Shown: positions 38,068 to 48,619, numbered from the stretch's first letter. The stretch: 64,000 nucleotides of DNA from JAJRVM01 sp963700515 (GCA_963700515.1 CAVOXY010000021.1:124001-188000), one strand, 5' to 3'. Made by a program: numbers and translations. Notes: a model not told the origin generated them from the letters alone.

Positions 38068-38102
38068 CTCCGAACTGGATGCGTTTCCAGTTCGGAGTTT
38101 TT
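38068..38102 (+). terminator. Rho-independent terminator of the ferredoxin gene
   Basis: ctccgaactgga (38068-38079) pairs perfectly with tccagttcggag (38086-38097) around a six-base loop and is followed by ttttt (38098-38102). It lies 89 bases after the ferredoxin stop and just before the convergent DUF4832 gene ends. Confidence 0.92.
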
Positions 38103-38126
38103 GATTTCCTCTGCCCGCAACGCTCG

Positions 38127-39572
38127 TCAGTGCACAACCTCCAGTTTGCTCAGCGGATACCAACCGTCCTCGCCACGCCCTTTGATGGCCAGTTGGACGA
38201 CTGGCTTCGTCGACTTGCCATCAACGACAGCCAGTGAAAGCGTGTAACTACCGGGTGCCAAATCGGGAGCCAGTCGCCATGAATCAGTCACGTTTACGAT
38301 CTCGCCGAGAGGTAAGTCGCTCGGCTGTTCAAGGAACTGTGGCGTGAACACTTCGATCGATCCCGGGAGCCATTGATTGACGGCGACCGTGCTGGTCAGG
38401 ACATGTTCCGCGCCTGCGGAGTTGGTCAGGCGATAGGCCAATTTGAACGGTTTGTAGCAGGGTGCCGACCCAACGTTCTGCCACTTCATGGCCAGTGCCA
38501 GCTGCGCTCCAGGTTGGACGGTCTTAGAGTGTTTGAACTCGTTGAGCACCAGTCGATAGCCCAAGCGTCTCAGAAATCGTTGCAGTTCGTCCCGGGCATG
38601 TTCGCTCTGAGGCAGCGGTGCCGACTTGTTGTTGATGTACGAGCCGTGCAGCGCCAACGCGTAGTTGAAGATATATCGCAGCGACCAGTCCTCCTGCACC
38701 CATTTGCGCATGTCCCAGCAAGTTTCCCAGGCGACCGGGGCGGTTTTCCACGCATTGATGGCATCGGCTTGGGGAAGGAGTTGCGGATAGGCCATGCGCA
38801 TGTGGCACCAGTTCCGGGAGAAGCCCCCCATGTCGCCCAGACAGTCGGCCCGCCAGCCGGTTCCATTCGCCGCGGCATATTTGAGCATGGGGCCGCCACC
38901 GATCAACATCAGCAAGGGAGTTTTCCGGAAGGCGGACAAGTACGCGTCCACGATCTTCTGCTGAGTGGCCGGAGCAGGCATGGGAGCGTTGGTCGATTCA
39001 CTCATGTGCCATTCGCCCCACCAGCCGACCGACCCGAGATCGATATGATCGATATCAGGGTGACCGTCGTACCGAGCACCGAGACGCTTGATGAAGTCCA
39101 GGTGCGCCTGCAACACGACGGGATCGTCGAGCACGGGGACTTCCAGCTCGGGTCCACTTCCGTAGCGCGTCGTGACGACTTTGCCGCCGATCTCTTTCAG
39201 CCAACCGGGATGGTAAGGCTGACGCGGGCTCGAACTGCAACACATCACGCGAAAGGCCAGTGTCTGACCTGCCGCGTGAGTTTGTTTCAGTACATCATCA
39301 AGGAAGTCGTCGGCCAGCTTTCCCTTCTTCGGCTCTAACTCGCCCCATCCCCAACGTATGTACTGGACTGTCGACGGAATCCATGACGGCAAGTTCCGGT
39401 CATTATCGGCGGTGTGGTGAAAAGTCTCCCAACCCATGCCCGGGTTCGCCAGGATCTCGTCGGTCTTTTCGGGAACGACGGTGATCCAATCGTCCGCGGC
39501 GGGCAGAACTCGGGAATTCCCCAGGCCGATCACGAAAGCGACCAGACTCATGACCGCTGCCAATTGTCGCAT
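38127..39572 (-). CDS. secreted DUF4832-type TIM-barrel glycosidase-like protein
   Basis: gaggag lies upstream of the ATG. MRQLAAVMSLVAFVIGLGNSR is a signal peptide. 481 residues. NPGMGWETFHHT near the start, YIRWGWGELEPKKG, and HIDLGSVGWWGEWHMS match the DUF4832 / GH42-related pattern, where NPGxGW and the WGE strand ends are conserved. The C-terminal about 150 residues form a beta domain (LALAMKWQNVGSAPCYKPF, LAPGSYTLSLAVVDG). The catalytic acids cannot be assigned with certainty. Its stop converges on the ferredoxin terminator. Confidence 0.8.
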   Translation of the reverse strand: MRQLAAVMSLVAFVIGLGNSRVLPAADDWITVVPEKTDEILANPGMGWETFHHTADNDRNLPSWIPSTVQYIRWGWGELEPKKGKLADDFLDDVLKQTHAAGQTLAFRVMCCSSSPRQPYHPGWLKEIGGKVVTTRYGSGPELEVPVLDDPVVLQAHLDFIKRLGARYDGHPDIDHIDLGSVGWWGEWHMSESTNAPMPAPATQQKIVDAYLSAFRKTPLLMLIGGGPMLKYAAANGTGWRADCLGDMGGFSRNWCHMRMAYPQLLPQADAINAWKTAPVAWETCWDMRKWVQEDWSLRYIFNYALALHGSYINNKSAPLPQSEHARDELQRFLRRLGYRLVLNEFKHSKTVQPGAQLALAMKWQNVGSAPCYKPFKLAYRLTNSAGAEHVLTSTVAVNQWLPGSIEVFTPQFLEQPSDLPLGEIVNVTDSWRLAPDLAPGSYTLSLAVVDGKSTKPVVQLAIKGRGEDGWYPLSKLEVVH

Positions 39573-39844
39573 GGTACATTCTCCTCGCGAGAGTATTCAT
39601 GTTGGCGCATACATTTGCCATTATTATGTGCGTTTTGCCGCGCCAAGGCCATGCGAGGCTTCTCGCCGATGTCGTGAATCATCTGCGCGTGGAGATCTCG
39701 TTCCCTTATGCCTTGCGTGTCCGTCACGAGAAAGATAACGTAATACCAGGGTCTGGTCGGGCCACGTTTTAACTTACCCCCAGCGCGGGAGATCCGGCGT
39801 TGCCAGCCTGCCTGGAGACGTAATTGGGAGCAATAGGAAAGAGT

Positions 39845-40411
39845 ATGTCAGCCACCTATCTGAATGAGTACGGTCGTACGCTCATCGACGCGATCTTTCA
39901 TGAACAGGATCAGAAGCTGCTCAAGGCTTTTCATGAGCGATTGGCCAAACTGGATCGTCGGGAGCAGCTTGCTCGCATCTGTGGTATCAACGACGAGGCG
40001 ATGTTGGATCACATGATCGATTTGGAGTTGCAGCCGGAAGCCATCGCTGCCATTGCCGTGGTGCCGTTGGTCGCGGTAGCGTGGGCAGACGGCGCGGTCC
40101 AAGATAGAGAGCGGGCGGCGATCATCAAAGCGGCGCAAGCGACGGGGATTACTTCGCAGGATGGTCGGTTTCCAATTCTGGAGCATTGGCTCAGCGAGAA
40201 ACCGGGCCCCGAGATCATGAACGCGTGGAAGCTCTACGTCGCAGCGCTCTGTAAACAGCTCGATGCAAAAGAAGTGCAAAAACTCCAAGCAGACTTGCTC
40301 GACCGAGCGGAAAGCGTGGCCGAAGCCGCTGGTGGCATTCTGGGGGTCACCAGCAAGATCTCCGCTACGGAGCGCGAAATGATCAAGACGCTACAGCAGG
40401 CATTCGAATGA
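39845..40411 (+). CDS. TerB-like tellurite-resistance-fold protein
   Basis: The ATG at 39845 gives 188 residues. No signal peptide or membrane segment. The segment IAVVPLVAVAWADGAVQDRERAAIIKAA is the TerB/DjlA-like helical core (ADGxV-x-x-E-R metal-binding loop), preceded by helices (EQLARICGINDEAMLDHMIDLEL) and followed by EHWLSEKPGPEIMNAWKLYV. TerB-like domains are linked to stress responses and bind divalent metals; a tellurite role should not be assumed. It stands alone in a long non-coding stretch. Confidence 0.8.
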   Translation: MSATYLNEYGRTLIDAIFHEQDQKLLKAFHERLAKLDRREQLARICGINDEAMLDHMIDLELQPEAIAAIAVVPLVAVAWADGAVQDRERAAIIKAAQATGITSQDGRFPILEHWLSEKPGPEIMNAWKLYVAALCKQLDAKEVQKLQADLLDRAESVAEAAGGILGVTSKISATEREMIKTLQQAFE

Positions 40412-40450
40412 GCGCGGCTGGCAAGTGAGTGATATAGATCAGACTGCTCG

Positions 40451-40577
40451 ATGGGGAATGAATCGGGAATGGAGAATGGAGAATGGAGAATTAAGGCGGA
40501 AACCACCGACACTTGATCCGCATCTGTCGCTACAGGAATTCCTCATTCCCTATTCCTGATTCTTCATTCCTCATTCG
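40451..40577. repeat. inverted microrepeat (gaatggagaatgga ... tcattcctattcct)
   Basis: atggggaatgaatcgggaat and further ggagaatg copies run to 40496. The other strand of the same simple sequence returns at 40535-40577 (attcctcattccctattcct). The two blocks could pair loosely. It lies in the leader region of the GH78 gene. Confidence 0.6.
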
Positions 40578-40673
40578 TTACCGGTATGCGTCCGCGTTGA
40601 CGTCACCAGTGTGTCCGAGTGCAATACCACGTTTGGTTGCGGCCACCGGCCGCGTTAAGCAAGGGGTGTGACC

Positions 40674-43600
40674 ATGCGATGTCCGCTACGGTTCGGGTTG
40701 ACCAAGAGTCGGTCATTTGGCGTCTTTCTGCTCGTGGCCGGGCTGCTGTGGATGACCAGCGCGACAACATTCGCCATGCAGGAAAATCCGCCGGTGAGCG
40801 CGGCGGACTTGACGTGTGAGTATCTGCACAACCCTGAAGGAATCGACGCGCCACGACCGCGGCTAAGTTGGATTCTGCGAAGTTTCTTGCACAACCAGCG
40901 CCAGTCAGCCTATCACGTGCTGGTGGCCAGTTCCCGAGAGAAGCTCGATCAAGACACGGGCGATCTGTGGGATAGCGGCAAAGTCGCATCGGACCGTTCG
41001 ATCTTTGTCGAGTATGACGGGAAGCCATTGGTTTCGTATCAGCCGTGCTTCTGGAAGATCCGGGTCTGGAATCAGGATGACAAGCCATCGAGCTGGAGCG
41101 ACGTTGCCTATTGGTCCATGGGGATTCTGGACTCGGTCGAGTGGGGTGCGCAGTGGATCGGTTACTCGAAGCCCATGACCCGACACATACCGACTGGGCA
41201 TCCGGCCGCCGATCTGACACTGCAGAATGTCTCGTGGATTTGGGGAAACGACCAGGTGCCCGGTGTGGATGCTCCGCAGGGCGTTTGCTTCCTGCGGCGT
41301 GCGGTCGAGTTGCCGGCCGATACGTATATCAAGTGGGCCTATATCGCCCTGGCGGCCGACGACCACTTTCGTCTGTGGATCAATGGTAAGCAGGCGAGTG
41401 TGAGTTCCCCCGCGGCCGATGCGTCTCAGCATATTATTGAATTCGAGTTGACTGAGAAACTGCTCGGGGGCCGAAACGTTCTGGCGGTGGACGCGACCAA
41501 CGCGGCGGACGGGCCGGCGGGGTTTGCTGCCAAGATGGTGGTAGTGCTCGGCAACGATCAAAAGATTGTGCTGGCGACGGACGCTCAATGGAAAGCGTCA
41601 CTGACCGGCGGAAGCAACTGGCAGAATCCTGAGTTTGATGATGCCAGTTGGGCCGCTGCCGTGGCAGTGGCTACGGTGGGCACGCCACCGCTGCCAACGC
41701 CCCGAGCCGGTTATCACCTCGGCTGGTCGCAGGCCTCACCGAGCCCGGTCCTGCGCAAGAGCTTTGCGGTCGACAAGCCGATTCGCCGAGCGATGTTGTA
41801 TGTGTGTGGCCTGGGATATCACGAGGCTTACGTAAACGGGGCGAAGGTGGGAGATCACGTGCTGGATCCCGCGTTCACGCGTTACGATCGACGGGCGCTG
41901 TACGTCACTCACGATGTCACTCAGATGGTCCGCGAAGGTCGCAATGCCGTCGGCCTGATGCTCGGTAACGGCTGGTACAACATGCACACCCGTGCCACGT
42001 GGGATTTCGACCAGGCACCTTGGCGCGGTGAGCCGCGGGCTCTGGTTCAACTGCGCATCGAGCACGAGGACGGATCCGTATCGACGGTTGTCACCGACGC
42101 GTCGTGGCGTGCCAGTACGGGGCCGGTTTATCTGGACGGTGTGCGAGCAGGCGAGTTCTACGATGCGCGACGGGAACTGCCCGGCTGGTCGACGCCGGAG
42201 TTTGATGATGCGGCTTGGAGTGAACCTGCCGCGCTGGATGCCCCTGGCGGCGTCCTGTCGGCACAGATGATGCCGCCCATCCGAGTGATGACGCGGAATC
42301 CCGTGAGTGTGAATGAACCGCGTCCCGGTGTGTTTGTGTTTGATATGGGACAGAACATGGCCGGCTGGGCTCAGCTTCATGTCCAAGGACCACGCGGCAA
42401 GCACGTCACCTTGCGTTACAGTGAACGCATTGATGATCAGGGGATGATCGAGCGGAGTGAGATCAGCCCGTACGTGTTCGAAGGTGCTTTTCAGACAGAT
42501 ACCTATATCCTGAAAGGGGATGGCGAGGAAATCTGGGAGCCGCGGTTCACCTACCACGGGTTCCGCTACGTCGAAGTCACGGGATTTCCTGGCCAACCGG
42601 ATTGTTCCAGTCTGCAAGGGCGCTTCGCGCATACGTCGCTCGATTGGGGTGGATCGTTCGCATGCTCAACTTCGTTGCTGAACGATATTCAGCGACTGAC
42701 CCTGTTTAGCTATATGAGCAACTTCCACGGATATCCGACCGACTGCCCACAACGGGAAAAAAACGGCTGGACAGGCGATGCTCATCTGGCGGCCGAACAG
42801 GCGATGTACAACTGGCACAATGCTGCCGGTTACACCAAGTGGATTCGTGACATCGATGACGAGCAGAAAGAGAGTGGCGAGGTCGCGGCGATCATTCCCA
42901 CGGCCGGCTGGGGCTATGCCTGGGGGAACGGGCCGGCCTGGGACAGCGCGCTAGTCCTGATACCGTGGTATGTCTACACCTACTGCGGGGACCAGCGGAT
43001 CCTGAGCGACAGATACGACGCGATGAAGAAATACGTCGATTATGTCCAAGGTAAATCAGATCATCTGATCGCTGACTTCGGCCTGGGAGATTGGGTACCG
43101 GCCAAAACCGAAACACCGCGGAATATTACTTCGACCGGGTACTTCTATCGAGATACGGTGATCGTGGCGGAGGCGGCCAAGATCCTGGGCAAAGACGAGG
43201 ATGCGCGGCACTACGCCCAGTTGGCTCAGCAGATACGCGAGGCGTTTAACAAGACGTTCTGTAAAAGTGACGGTTCGATCGGTAACAACAGCCAGACGGC
43301 GCTCAGCTGCGGACTCTACCAGGGATTGGTACCGGCCGAACAGATTCCACGGGTTCTCGCTAAACTGGTGGCAAGCGTACATGGCAGTGACGACCACCTG
43401 GATGTGGGCATCCTCGGAGCGAAGTACCTGTTTCATGCACTCAGCGACCATGGCCAACATGCGTTGGCGTATCGGATTGCTACACAGACGACGCCACCGA
43501 GTTATGGTGATTGGGTAGAGCGTGGAGCAACGACGTTGTGGGAAGATTGGCCCGGTGTGGCGTCGCTCAATCATATCATGTTTGGCGATATTAGTGCCTG

Positions 43601-44012
43601 GTTCTACCAGGAACTGGCCGGTATCCATGCCGACGCTTCACAGCCTGGCTTCAAGCACTTCCTGGTGCGTCCGCGGCCCGTTGACGACCTTAGTTGGGTG
43701 AGCGCCAAGCACGCTTCACCCCATGGTCGAATACACGTTTATTGGGATCACGACGAGCATGGAGTCCTGACGATGAATGTCGAGGTCCCGGTCAATACCA
43801 CGGCCACGATCTACATTCCCACCACCAATCCGGACAAGGTTGAACTGTACGCCGCCGCCAACGATGTGGACGACACGCTCGAACCTTTGGACAGAGAGAC
43901 GGTGATGCGCGATCCGGTGACCGGCAAGCCTGGTCCGGTTGAACCGGGCTACCTGATCGTGCACGTCGGTTCGGGAGCGTATCGATTCCAAGCCGATTTA
44001 TCGCTCCGATGA
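40674..44012 (+). CDS. secreted alpha-L-rhamnosidase, GH78
   Basis: The ATG at 40674 has aagggg upstream; a GTG at 40668 is less likely. A signal peptide (GVFLLVAGLLWMTSATTFA) starts the 1112-residue product. Order of domains: fibronectin-like Bac_rhamnosid (DLTCEYLHNPEGIDAPRPRLSW at about 45-66), two beta-sandwich N-domains (RAMLYVCGLGYHEAYVNGAKVGDHVLDPA), the (alpha/alpha)6 barrel, and a C-terminal sandwich (MNVEVPVNTTATIYIP). The signature TDCPQREKNGWTGDAHLAAEQ contains catalytic and binding residues of GH78 (Asp690 and Asp702 region), and ATTLWEDW supplies the second acid. It removes terminal alpha-L-rhamnose from polysaccharides or glycosides such as ulvan or pectin side chains. No operon partner is adjacent on the same strand. 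Confidence 0.93.
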   Translation: MRCPLRFGLTKSRSFGVFLLVAGLLWMTSATTFAMQENPPVSAADLTCEYLHNPEGIDAPRPRLSWILRSFLHNQRQSAYHVLVASSREKLDQDTGDLWDSGKVASDRSIFVEYDGKPLVSYQPCFWKIRVWNQDDKPSSWSDVAYWSMGILDSVEWGAQWIGYSKPMTRHIPTGHPAADLTLQNVSWIWGNDQVPGVDAPQGVCFLRRAVELPADTYIKWAYIALAADDHFRLWINGKQASVSSPAADASQHIIEFELTEKLLGGRNVLAVDATNAADGPAGFAAKMVVVLGNDQKIVLATDAQWKASLTGGSNWQNPEFDDASWAAAVAVATVGTPPLPTPRAGYHLGWSQASPSPVLRKSFAVDKPIRRAMLYVCGLGYHEAYVNGAKVGDHVLDPAFTRYDRRALYVTHDVTQMVREGRNAVGLMLGNGWYNMHTRATWDFDQAPWRGEPRALVQLRIEHEDGSVSTVVTDASWRASTGPVYLDGVRAGEFYDARRELPGWSTPEFDDAAWSEPAALDAPGGVLSAQMMPPIRVMTRNPVSVNEPRPGVFVFDMGQNMAGWAQLHVQGPRGKHVTLRYSERIDDQGMIERSEISPYVFEGAFQTDTYILKGDGEEIWEPRFTYHGFRYVEVTGFPGQPDCSSLQGRFAHTSLDWGGSFACSTSLLNDIQRLTLFSYMSNFHGYPTDCPQREKNGWTGDAHLAAEQAMYNWHNAAGYTKWIRDIDDEQKESGEVAAIIPTAGWGYAWGNGPAWDSALVLIPWYVYTYCGDQRILSDRYDAMKKYVDYVQGKSDHLIADFGLGDWVPAKTETPRNITSTGYFYRDTVIVAEAAKILGKDEDARHYAQLAQQIREAFNKTFCKSDGSIGNNSQTALSCGLYQGLVPAEQIPRVLAKLVASVHGSDDHLDVGILGAKYLFHALSDHGQHALAYRIATQTTPPSYGDWVERGATTLWEDWPGVASLNHIMFGDISAWFYQELAGIHADASQPGFKHFLVRPRPVDDLSWVSAKHASPHGRIHVYWDHDEHGVLTMNVEVPVNTTATIYIPTTNPDKVELYAAANDVDDTLEPLDRETVMRDPVTGKPGPVEPGYLIVHVGSGAYRFQADLSLR

Positions 44013-44198
44013 GACAAGCCCAGTGGAAGCGGGGGGCGGGAAGAAATTATCCGAGCATCAAATACCGAAATCATTCTTCCCACGATCCTTGGCAAGGACT
44101 CTTGCCAACCGATCCTTTTGCCCGCAAGAAATCCGCTTGGCCCCCGTCCGAAGACCTTGGCGGTCAGAAGGATCTCGCACCAGAACCGGTGCAGCCTT

Positions 44199-45587
44199 TC
44201 ACACCGGCTCCCAGCCAGCGCGGTACGACTCCTTGATCACGGCATCGGCGGTGGAACTGCCTGTGGCCTGCATGTTGGCGGCATCCCAGTAGAGTTTTTC
44301 GCCGGTGCGCAGGGAAGCAACTCCCAGCAGGACGAGCTCGGTGAGTTTTGCTCCGTACTGGAAGTTCGAGCCAGCCGGCGGGCCTCCCTTACAGGCGTCG
44401 AGCCAATCGCGGTGATGCCCTGCGGAGCGCGGAATCGACTCGGCCGGTTTCGTGTATTGGCCCGTCCGCTCCAGCGGCAATAGACGTGGCATGCCGCCGG
44501 CACCGTCGCAGAGCATTGTGCCTTTTTCGCCGACGAACAGCACGCCGCGTGCCGGCAACGCGGTGCCGCGCGGGAGTTCATCGGGACACGGAGGTTGCAG
44601 ACCGCCGTCGTACCAGGTGACATTGACCGGCGGCCGGTCGCCTCGCGCCGGGAACTGGTAGTAGCAGATTTCGCCGCGGGGGGCGATTTCGGCGTTCGTA
44701 TCGCCGGCTGGCCGCGATTCGACGCTGGTCGGTGCCGCCAGATCGAGAGCCCAGCAGGGGGCGTCCAGATCGTGGCAGCCGAAATCACCCAAGCCGCCGC
44801 TGCCAAAATCCCAGAAGTCGCGCCAAGCGACGGGCGTGTACGCCGGATTGTAAGGACGCGGTTCGCGGGGGCCGATCCACAGATCCCAGTTGACTCCGGC
44901 GGGCACAGGCGGCGTGTCGGTGGGACGACCGGTGAGTTGTTTGTTCCAGCGTTGGGCGGCGACCCAGGCATGCACCTCTCGGACCGGCCCAATCGCTCCG
45001 TCCCAGATCCATTCGCACGTCATGCGAATGCCCAAATTGGAGTGGCCTTGGTTGCCCAACTGCGTGGCGACTCCAGTCTCCTTGGCCACCTCTGCCACGC
45101 GACGCGCTTCCCAGATGTTGTGTGTCAGAGGTTTCTCACAATACACGTGCTTGCCCGCTCGCATGGCTGTGATCGAGACGTACGCGTGCAGATGATCGGG
45201 CGTGGCACAGAGGATGGCATCGACTTCCGGCTTCTTCTCCAACAGCACGCGAAAATCTTCATACTCGGCGCATTGGTAGTTGGGGATCTGCTCGCTGTAG
45301 TGTTTTTCAATTTCTGTTTGTGCTTGTTTCCGTCCCCCTTCCCCTTTGTAGTAGAAGGCTTCCAGGCTGTAGGCCTCCAGAGGATCGGCGACGGCGATCA
45401 CTTGGACATCCGGTTCGCGCAGCAGTGCTCGCAGGTTGGTCAAGCCTTGTCCGCCGGCGCCGACCAGGGCCACGTTAATCCTGTCGCTGGGCGCCACATA
45501 TTTCGGCCCGCCCAGGACATGTGGAGCAACAATCGTGACGGCCGCAGCGGCTACCGTGGATTGGAGAAATCTTCGTCGCGTTTGCAT
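44199..45587 (-). CDS. Tat-exported Gfo/Idh/MocA-family oxidoreductase
   Basis: gagg lies upstream of the ATG, and TRRRFLQSTVAAAAVTIVAP is a Tat leader. 462 residues. Rossmann start INVALVGAGGQGLTNLRALL, IAVADPLE, CATPDHLHAYVSITAM, then HVYCEKPLT with the EKP motif. GGLGDFGCHDLDAPCWAL resembles the catalytic His region, and the C-terminus GHHRDWLDACKGGPPAGSNFQYGAKLTELVLLGV is the usual end of this exported branch. NAD(P)-dependent sugar conversion is expected. It converges on the GH78 gene, which would suit a role on rhamnose or the residual glycan, but that is inference. Confidence 0.92.
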   Translation of the reverse strand: MQTRRRFLQSTVAAAAVTIVAPHVLGGPKYVAPSDRINVALVGAGGQGLTNLRALLREPDVQVIAVADPLEAYSLEAFYYKGEGGRKQAQTEIEKHYSEQIPNYQCAEYEDFRVLLEKKPEVDAILCATPDHLHAYVSITAMRAGKHVYCEKPLTHNIWEARRVAEVAKETGVATQLGNQGHSNLGIRMTCEWIWDGAIGPVREVHAWVAAQRWNKQLTGRPTDTPPVPAGVNWDLWIGPREPRPYNPAYTPVAWRDFWDFGSGGLGDFGCHDLDAPCWALDLAAPTSVESRPAGDTNAEIAPRGEICYYQFPARGDRPPVNVTWYDGGLQPPCPDELPRGTALPARGVLFVGEKGTMLCDGAGGMPRLLPLERTGQYTKPAESIPRSAGHHRDWLDACKGGPPAGSNFQYGAKLTELVLLGVASLRTGEKLYWDAANMQATGSSTADAVIKESYRAGWEPV

Positions 45588-45831
45588 CGTTGTTACCTCG
45601 GTTGATTGTAAAGCAGCTCGTAACCCGAACCCTCAGCCAGGATGGGGAGTCGGCTGGCAATGCGGGTCGCAAGCGTCATGGCGTGACCGGCGCGTGACTG
45701 GATCACAGAATTCCAGTACATGCTCGGCGAGCAAGGCGCCCAGAGCTTACAATGATTGTAACAGGAGAGAATTTGAAGGGGGTATTCGGTGGCGGATTCA
45801 ATTTCCGGCGGGTTTAATGGGAGGAAGCGAC

Positions 45832-46841
45832 ATGAGAGACGAGATGCACCGCAGGCGCTTTTTCGACCTGGTCGCGGGAACCGGCCTGGCGGCCGCCACG
45901 CTTCAGGCGGCAACCGATGTGGCGGCTGGGCAGGACGAAAACATCGCGACGAAGGAGTCCGGCACCCCGACCGGGCAACAGCCAACGCGCGAAGTGCGGC
46001 TGCAGCGGCTGCGCCGCGCGAGATCGATGAGGCCATACAGCATTGTCCGACCTTGTTTCAGCCCCTGGGGACCATCGAATGGCACGGACTGCATAACATC
46101 GTCGGACTCGACGCCGTCAAAGCTCATCATCTGTGTGTGCGTGCCGCGCGCGACGGGGGACTGGTCGCTCCTGCACTATTCGGTGGAGTGGGTGGCTTGG
46201 ATCAGCCGCACACATTCGTGATCGAGCCGGAGAACGATGTCCACAGCGTGTTGCTGCGCGCGTGGCTCGAGCAACTGAGTCGCGAAGCAGTGCGTCAAGG
46301 ATTTGGCGCAGTAATCTTCCTGACGGGGCACTACGGCGCGGCTCAGCAGATGGTGGTGCGCGACACCGCTGTGCGCATGAGTCGTGCGCTGGGTGTTCCG
46401 GTGTTAGGAACTCCCGAGTATTTTCTGGCGTTGGATGTCGGCTACCTGGGTGACCATGCCGCGTGGGGTGAAACGTCTCTCATGATGTATCTGGATCCGG
46501 AGAGTGTCGATCTAACGCGCCTGGGTGAGCCACCGCACCGGGGTGTCGGCGGACGGGATCCACGCGAAGCGACGCGAGAAGATGGCGAGAAACTCGCCAA
46601 GACGATTATCACTCGACTGGCTCGGCTGGCGCAGCGTATGCCCCAGTGGGATGAAACGACGCGTCAGCAGTTTATTGCCGCCGAGGCAGCCCTCGTGAAC
46701 CGGCAGTTGTCTCTGGCGGCCAGTGAAAAGAACGTGTGGGCCGGATGGCGCAACGTTGGACGCGGCGTGATTTCAGACTACGGTCGCTTGCTGGCGGAAG
46801 AACAATTTGCGAAGATCGTGGAGCTGACAGACAAACTCTGA
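45832..46841 (+). CDS. Tat-exported creatininase-family amidohydrolase; one frameshift
   Basis: ggaggaagcgac precedes the ATG at 45832. MHRRRFFDLVAGTGLAAATLQA is a Tat leader. A base is missing near 46012-46016: the N-terminal frame ends VRLQRLR and the other resumes PREIDEAIQHCPTLFQPLGTIEWHG. The core shows the metal sites of the family: Glu and His in TIEWHGLHN, Asp in VGLDAVKAH, the FLTGHYGAAQQ His, and the terminal Glu/His region (AWGETSLM). Restored length is 336 residues. Creatininase homologues hydrolyse cyclic amides or lactams (creatinine, mycofactocin-type substrates) with two metals. The following two genes on the strand are also exported. Confidence 0.88.
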
Positions 46842-46965
46842 ACAATACGCGATGCATTGCGACGGCGAATGGAAAATCATGGTATTCGAGAGAAAGCACT
46901 GCTGAAGACACACAAACGGTTTGACCTCCTTGATCGACAAGCACTTGCACCGAGGTTTCACGAAT

Positions 46966-48294
46966 ATGGAATGTATGATCCGTCGACTTGCGTCCCACTT
47001 GATGCGCTCGTTGTTCATAGCATCAATCTGCTTTGTGGGCCTCTCTTGCCTGGTCAGCGCGGAGGAGCCGACGAGGACCGACATGTGTCGGTTTCTGCCG
47101 AACAACGGCAACAGTGTCTACGAAGTCACGGGGCTGCTGCGGAGTTGGCCGGCCGAGGGTCCGAAGCTGCTGTGGCAAACGCAGGTCGGCTGGGGCAAGA
47201 GCGCGGTCGTGGAGGCAAATGGTTTGGCCTTCACCGCTACCGAGACCGACCAGCAGCAGTGGGGCATTTGCCTGAATCCCGCGACCGGCGAAACGCTTTG
47301 GAAGAAACTGCTGTATCCGAAGCCCAATCGTCATTTTTCCTGGGGACCTGTTACCTCGCCGATCATCGATGAGGACCGCGTCTACTTCATCCCGTACGCC
47401 ATTTATGAGGGCGATGTGTGGGAGATGCGCTGTCCGGTTTGCTGCTTCCAAGCAGATGGTACTGAATTGTGGCGAGCCGATCAGGATATCTGGGCCACCG
47501 AAGCTTCCACACCGCTGATTGTCGGAGAGACACTTTATGTTTCGGCCGACAATCCGCAGCGCGCCGTCCTCATGGCGCTCAACAAACGCACGGGTGAGGT
47601 GCTCTGGTCGACGAAAGCGGAATCGAACGAGCCGCGCGAGCTTGGGGCGCCGTCATCCTTGACCTATCAAGTCGTCGACAACATTCCCCAGATTATCGTC
47701 GGAACCTACGGGACGCGGGAATTGCTGGGTGTGCATGCCGACTCGGGCGCGATCATGTGGCGCTACGCTTATCCAGCCGATATCATCATCGGGCTGATCA
47801 GTACGCCCGTGGCCATGGGATCACGACTGTTCGTGTGTGGCGGTGAAGGCAAAGGACGTGATTTCTCCGTCTGTCTCGACATGCAGGCGGCCGATGGAAA
47901 GATTGCCTGCCACGAAGTTTATCTCAGCACGGAATTGCAGAACAACAAATACAATACCGTGGCCATTTACCAAGACGCCGTGTTCGGATTTGGCGGGAAC
48001 GATCGAGCGGGGTCTCTGCACTGTACAAACTTCGCGGATGGCAGGCTATTGTGGAAAGAGGCCGGCCGACAATGGACCAACGAGCAGAATCTGGTTATTG
48101 CCGATGGCCTGATATTCGCGCTCAACAAAAACAATGAACTGGTAATGGCCCAGGCTAGTCGCGAGGGCTATCACGAACTGGGACGGGTGACAGTGCCTGT
48201 CGAACTGGGCCGACCGCAGCAGCCGACGATCGCCAATGGGCGGATGTACATTAGAGGGAAAGAGGCCGTGGTCTGTTATCAGGTGGGACAGTAG
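46966..48294 (+). CDS. secreted PQQ-type beta-propeller protein
   Basis: The ATG at 46966 (MECMIRRL) gives 442 residues with a signal peptide (RSLFIASICFVGLSCLVSA). The rest is a run of propeller blades with the usual AxDxxTGxxLW-like ends: LNPATGETLWKKLL, ALNKRTGEVLWST, VHADSGAIMWRYA, FADGRLLWKEAG. Each is preceded by SAVVEANGLAFT / STPLIVGETLYV-type strands. Such proteins bind PQQ in alcohol dehydrogenases or act as scaffolds like BamB. The PQQ-ligand and Ca2+ residues of true dehydrogenases are not evident, so a scaffold or export-quality role is equally possible. It is 124 bases downstream of the creatininase-like gene. Confidence 0.82.
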   Translation: MECMIRRLASHLMRSLFIASICFVGLSCLVSAEEPTRTDMCRFLPNNGNSVYEVTGLLRSWPAEGPKLLWQTQVGWGKSAVVEANGLAFTATETDQQQWGICLNPATGETLWKKLLYPKPNRHFSWGPVTSPIIDEDRVYFIPYAIYEGDVWEMRCPVCCFQADGTELWRADQDIWATEASTPLIVGETLYVSADNPQRAVLMALNKRTGEVLWSTKAESNEPRELGAPSSLTYQVVDNIPQIIVGTYGTRELLGVHADSGAIMWRYAYPADIIIGLISTPVAMGSRLFVCGGEGKGRDFSVCLDMQAADGKIACHEVYLSTELQNNKYNTVAIYQDAVFGFGGNDRAGSLHCTNFADGRLLWKEAGRQWTNEQNLVIADGLIFALNKNNELVMAQASREGYHELGRVTVPVELGRPQQPTIANGRMYIRGKEAVVCYQVGQ

Positions 48295-48378
48295 CGTCGT
48301 AAGCTTTCCCCAATGGCGGACGTAGGCCGCGGCCAAAAAAAGCGAGCCAGGCGTCTGGCGGTACTGACTTGGACGATC

Positions 48379-48524
48379 GGAGTGAATGCGGAGTGCGGAA
48401 TGCGGAATGCGGAATGCGGAATCCACAGTACTGTGATCACTGCGACGACTGGCCAAGCGTTTGGCGCCCTGCACTTGCATTGCAGTTTCTCACTCCGCAT
48501 TGCGCACTCCGCATTCCGCATTCC
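48379..48524. repeat. inverted microrepeat (gaatgcgga ... tccgcattc)
   Basis: gaatgcgga-like units occupy 48379-48422 and their complements 48491-48524, around a 68-base centre that contains cacagtactgtg. The structure is like that at 40451-40577 with another unit sequence. It lies in the gene-free stretch 48295-48619, where no gene is seen. Confidence 0.7.
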
Positions 48525-48619
48525 CTAATCGTTTTCAATCCAAATAGTCGGAGCAAGAAGAAAACGCGCTCCATGTACGCATTTTATCAAGCAGGATTAA
48601 CCTGAGGCATGGTGCTTCC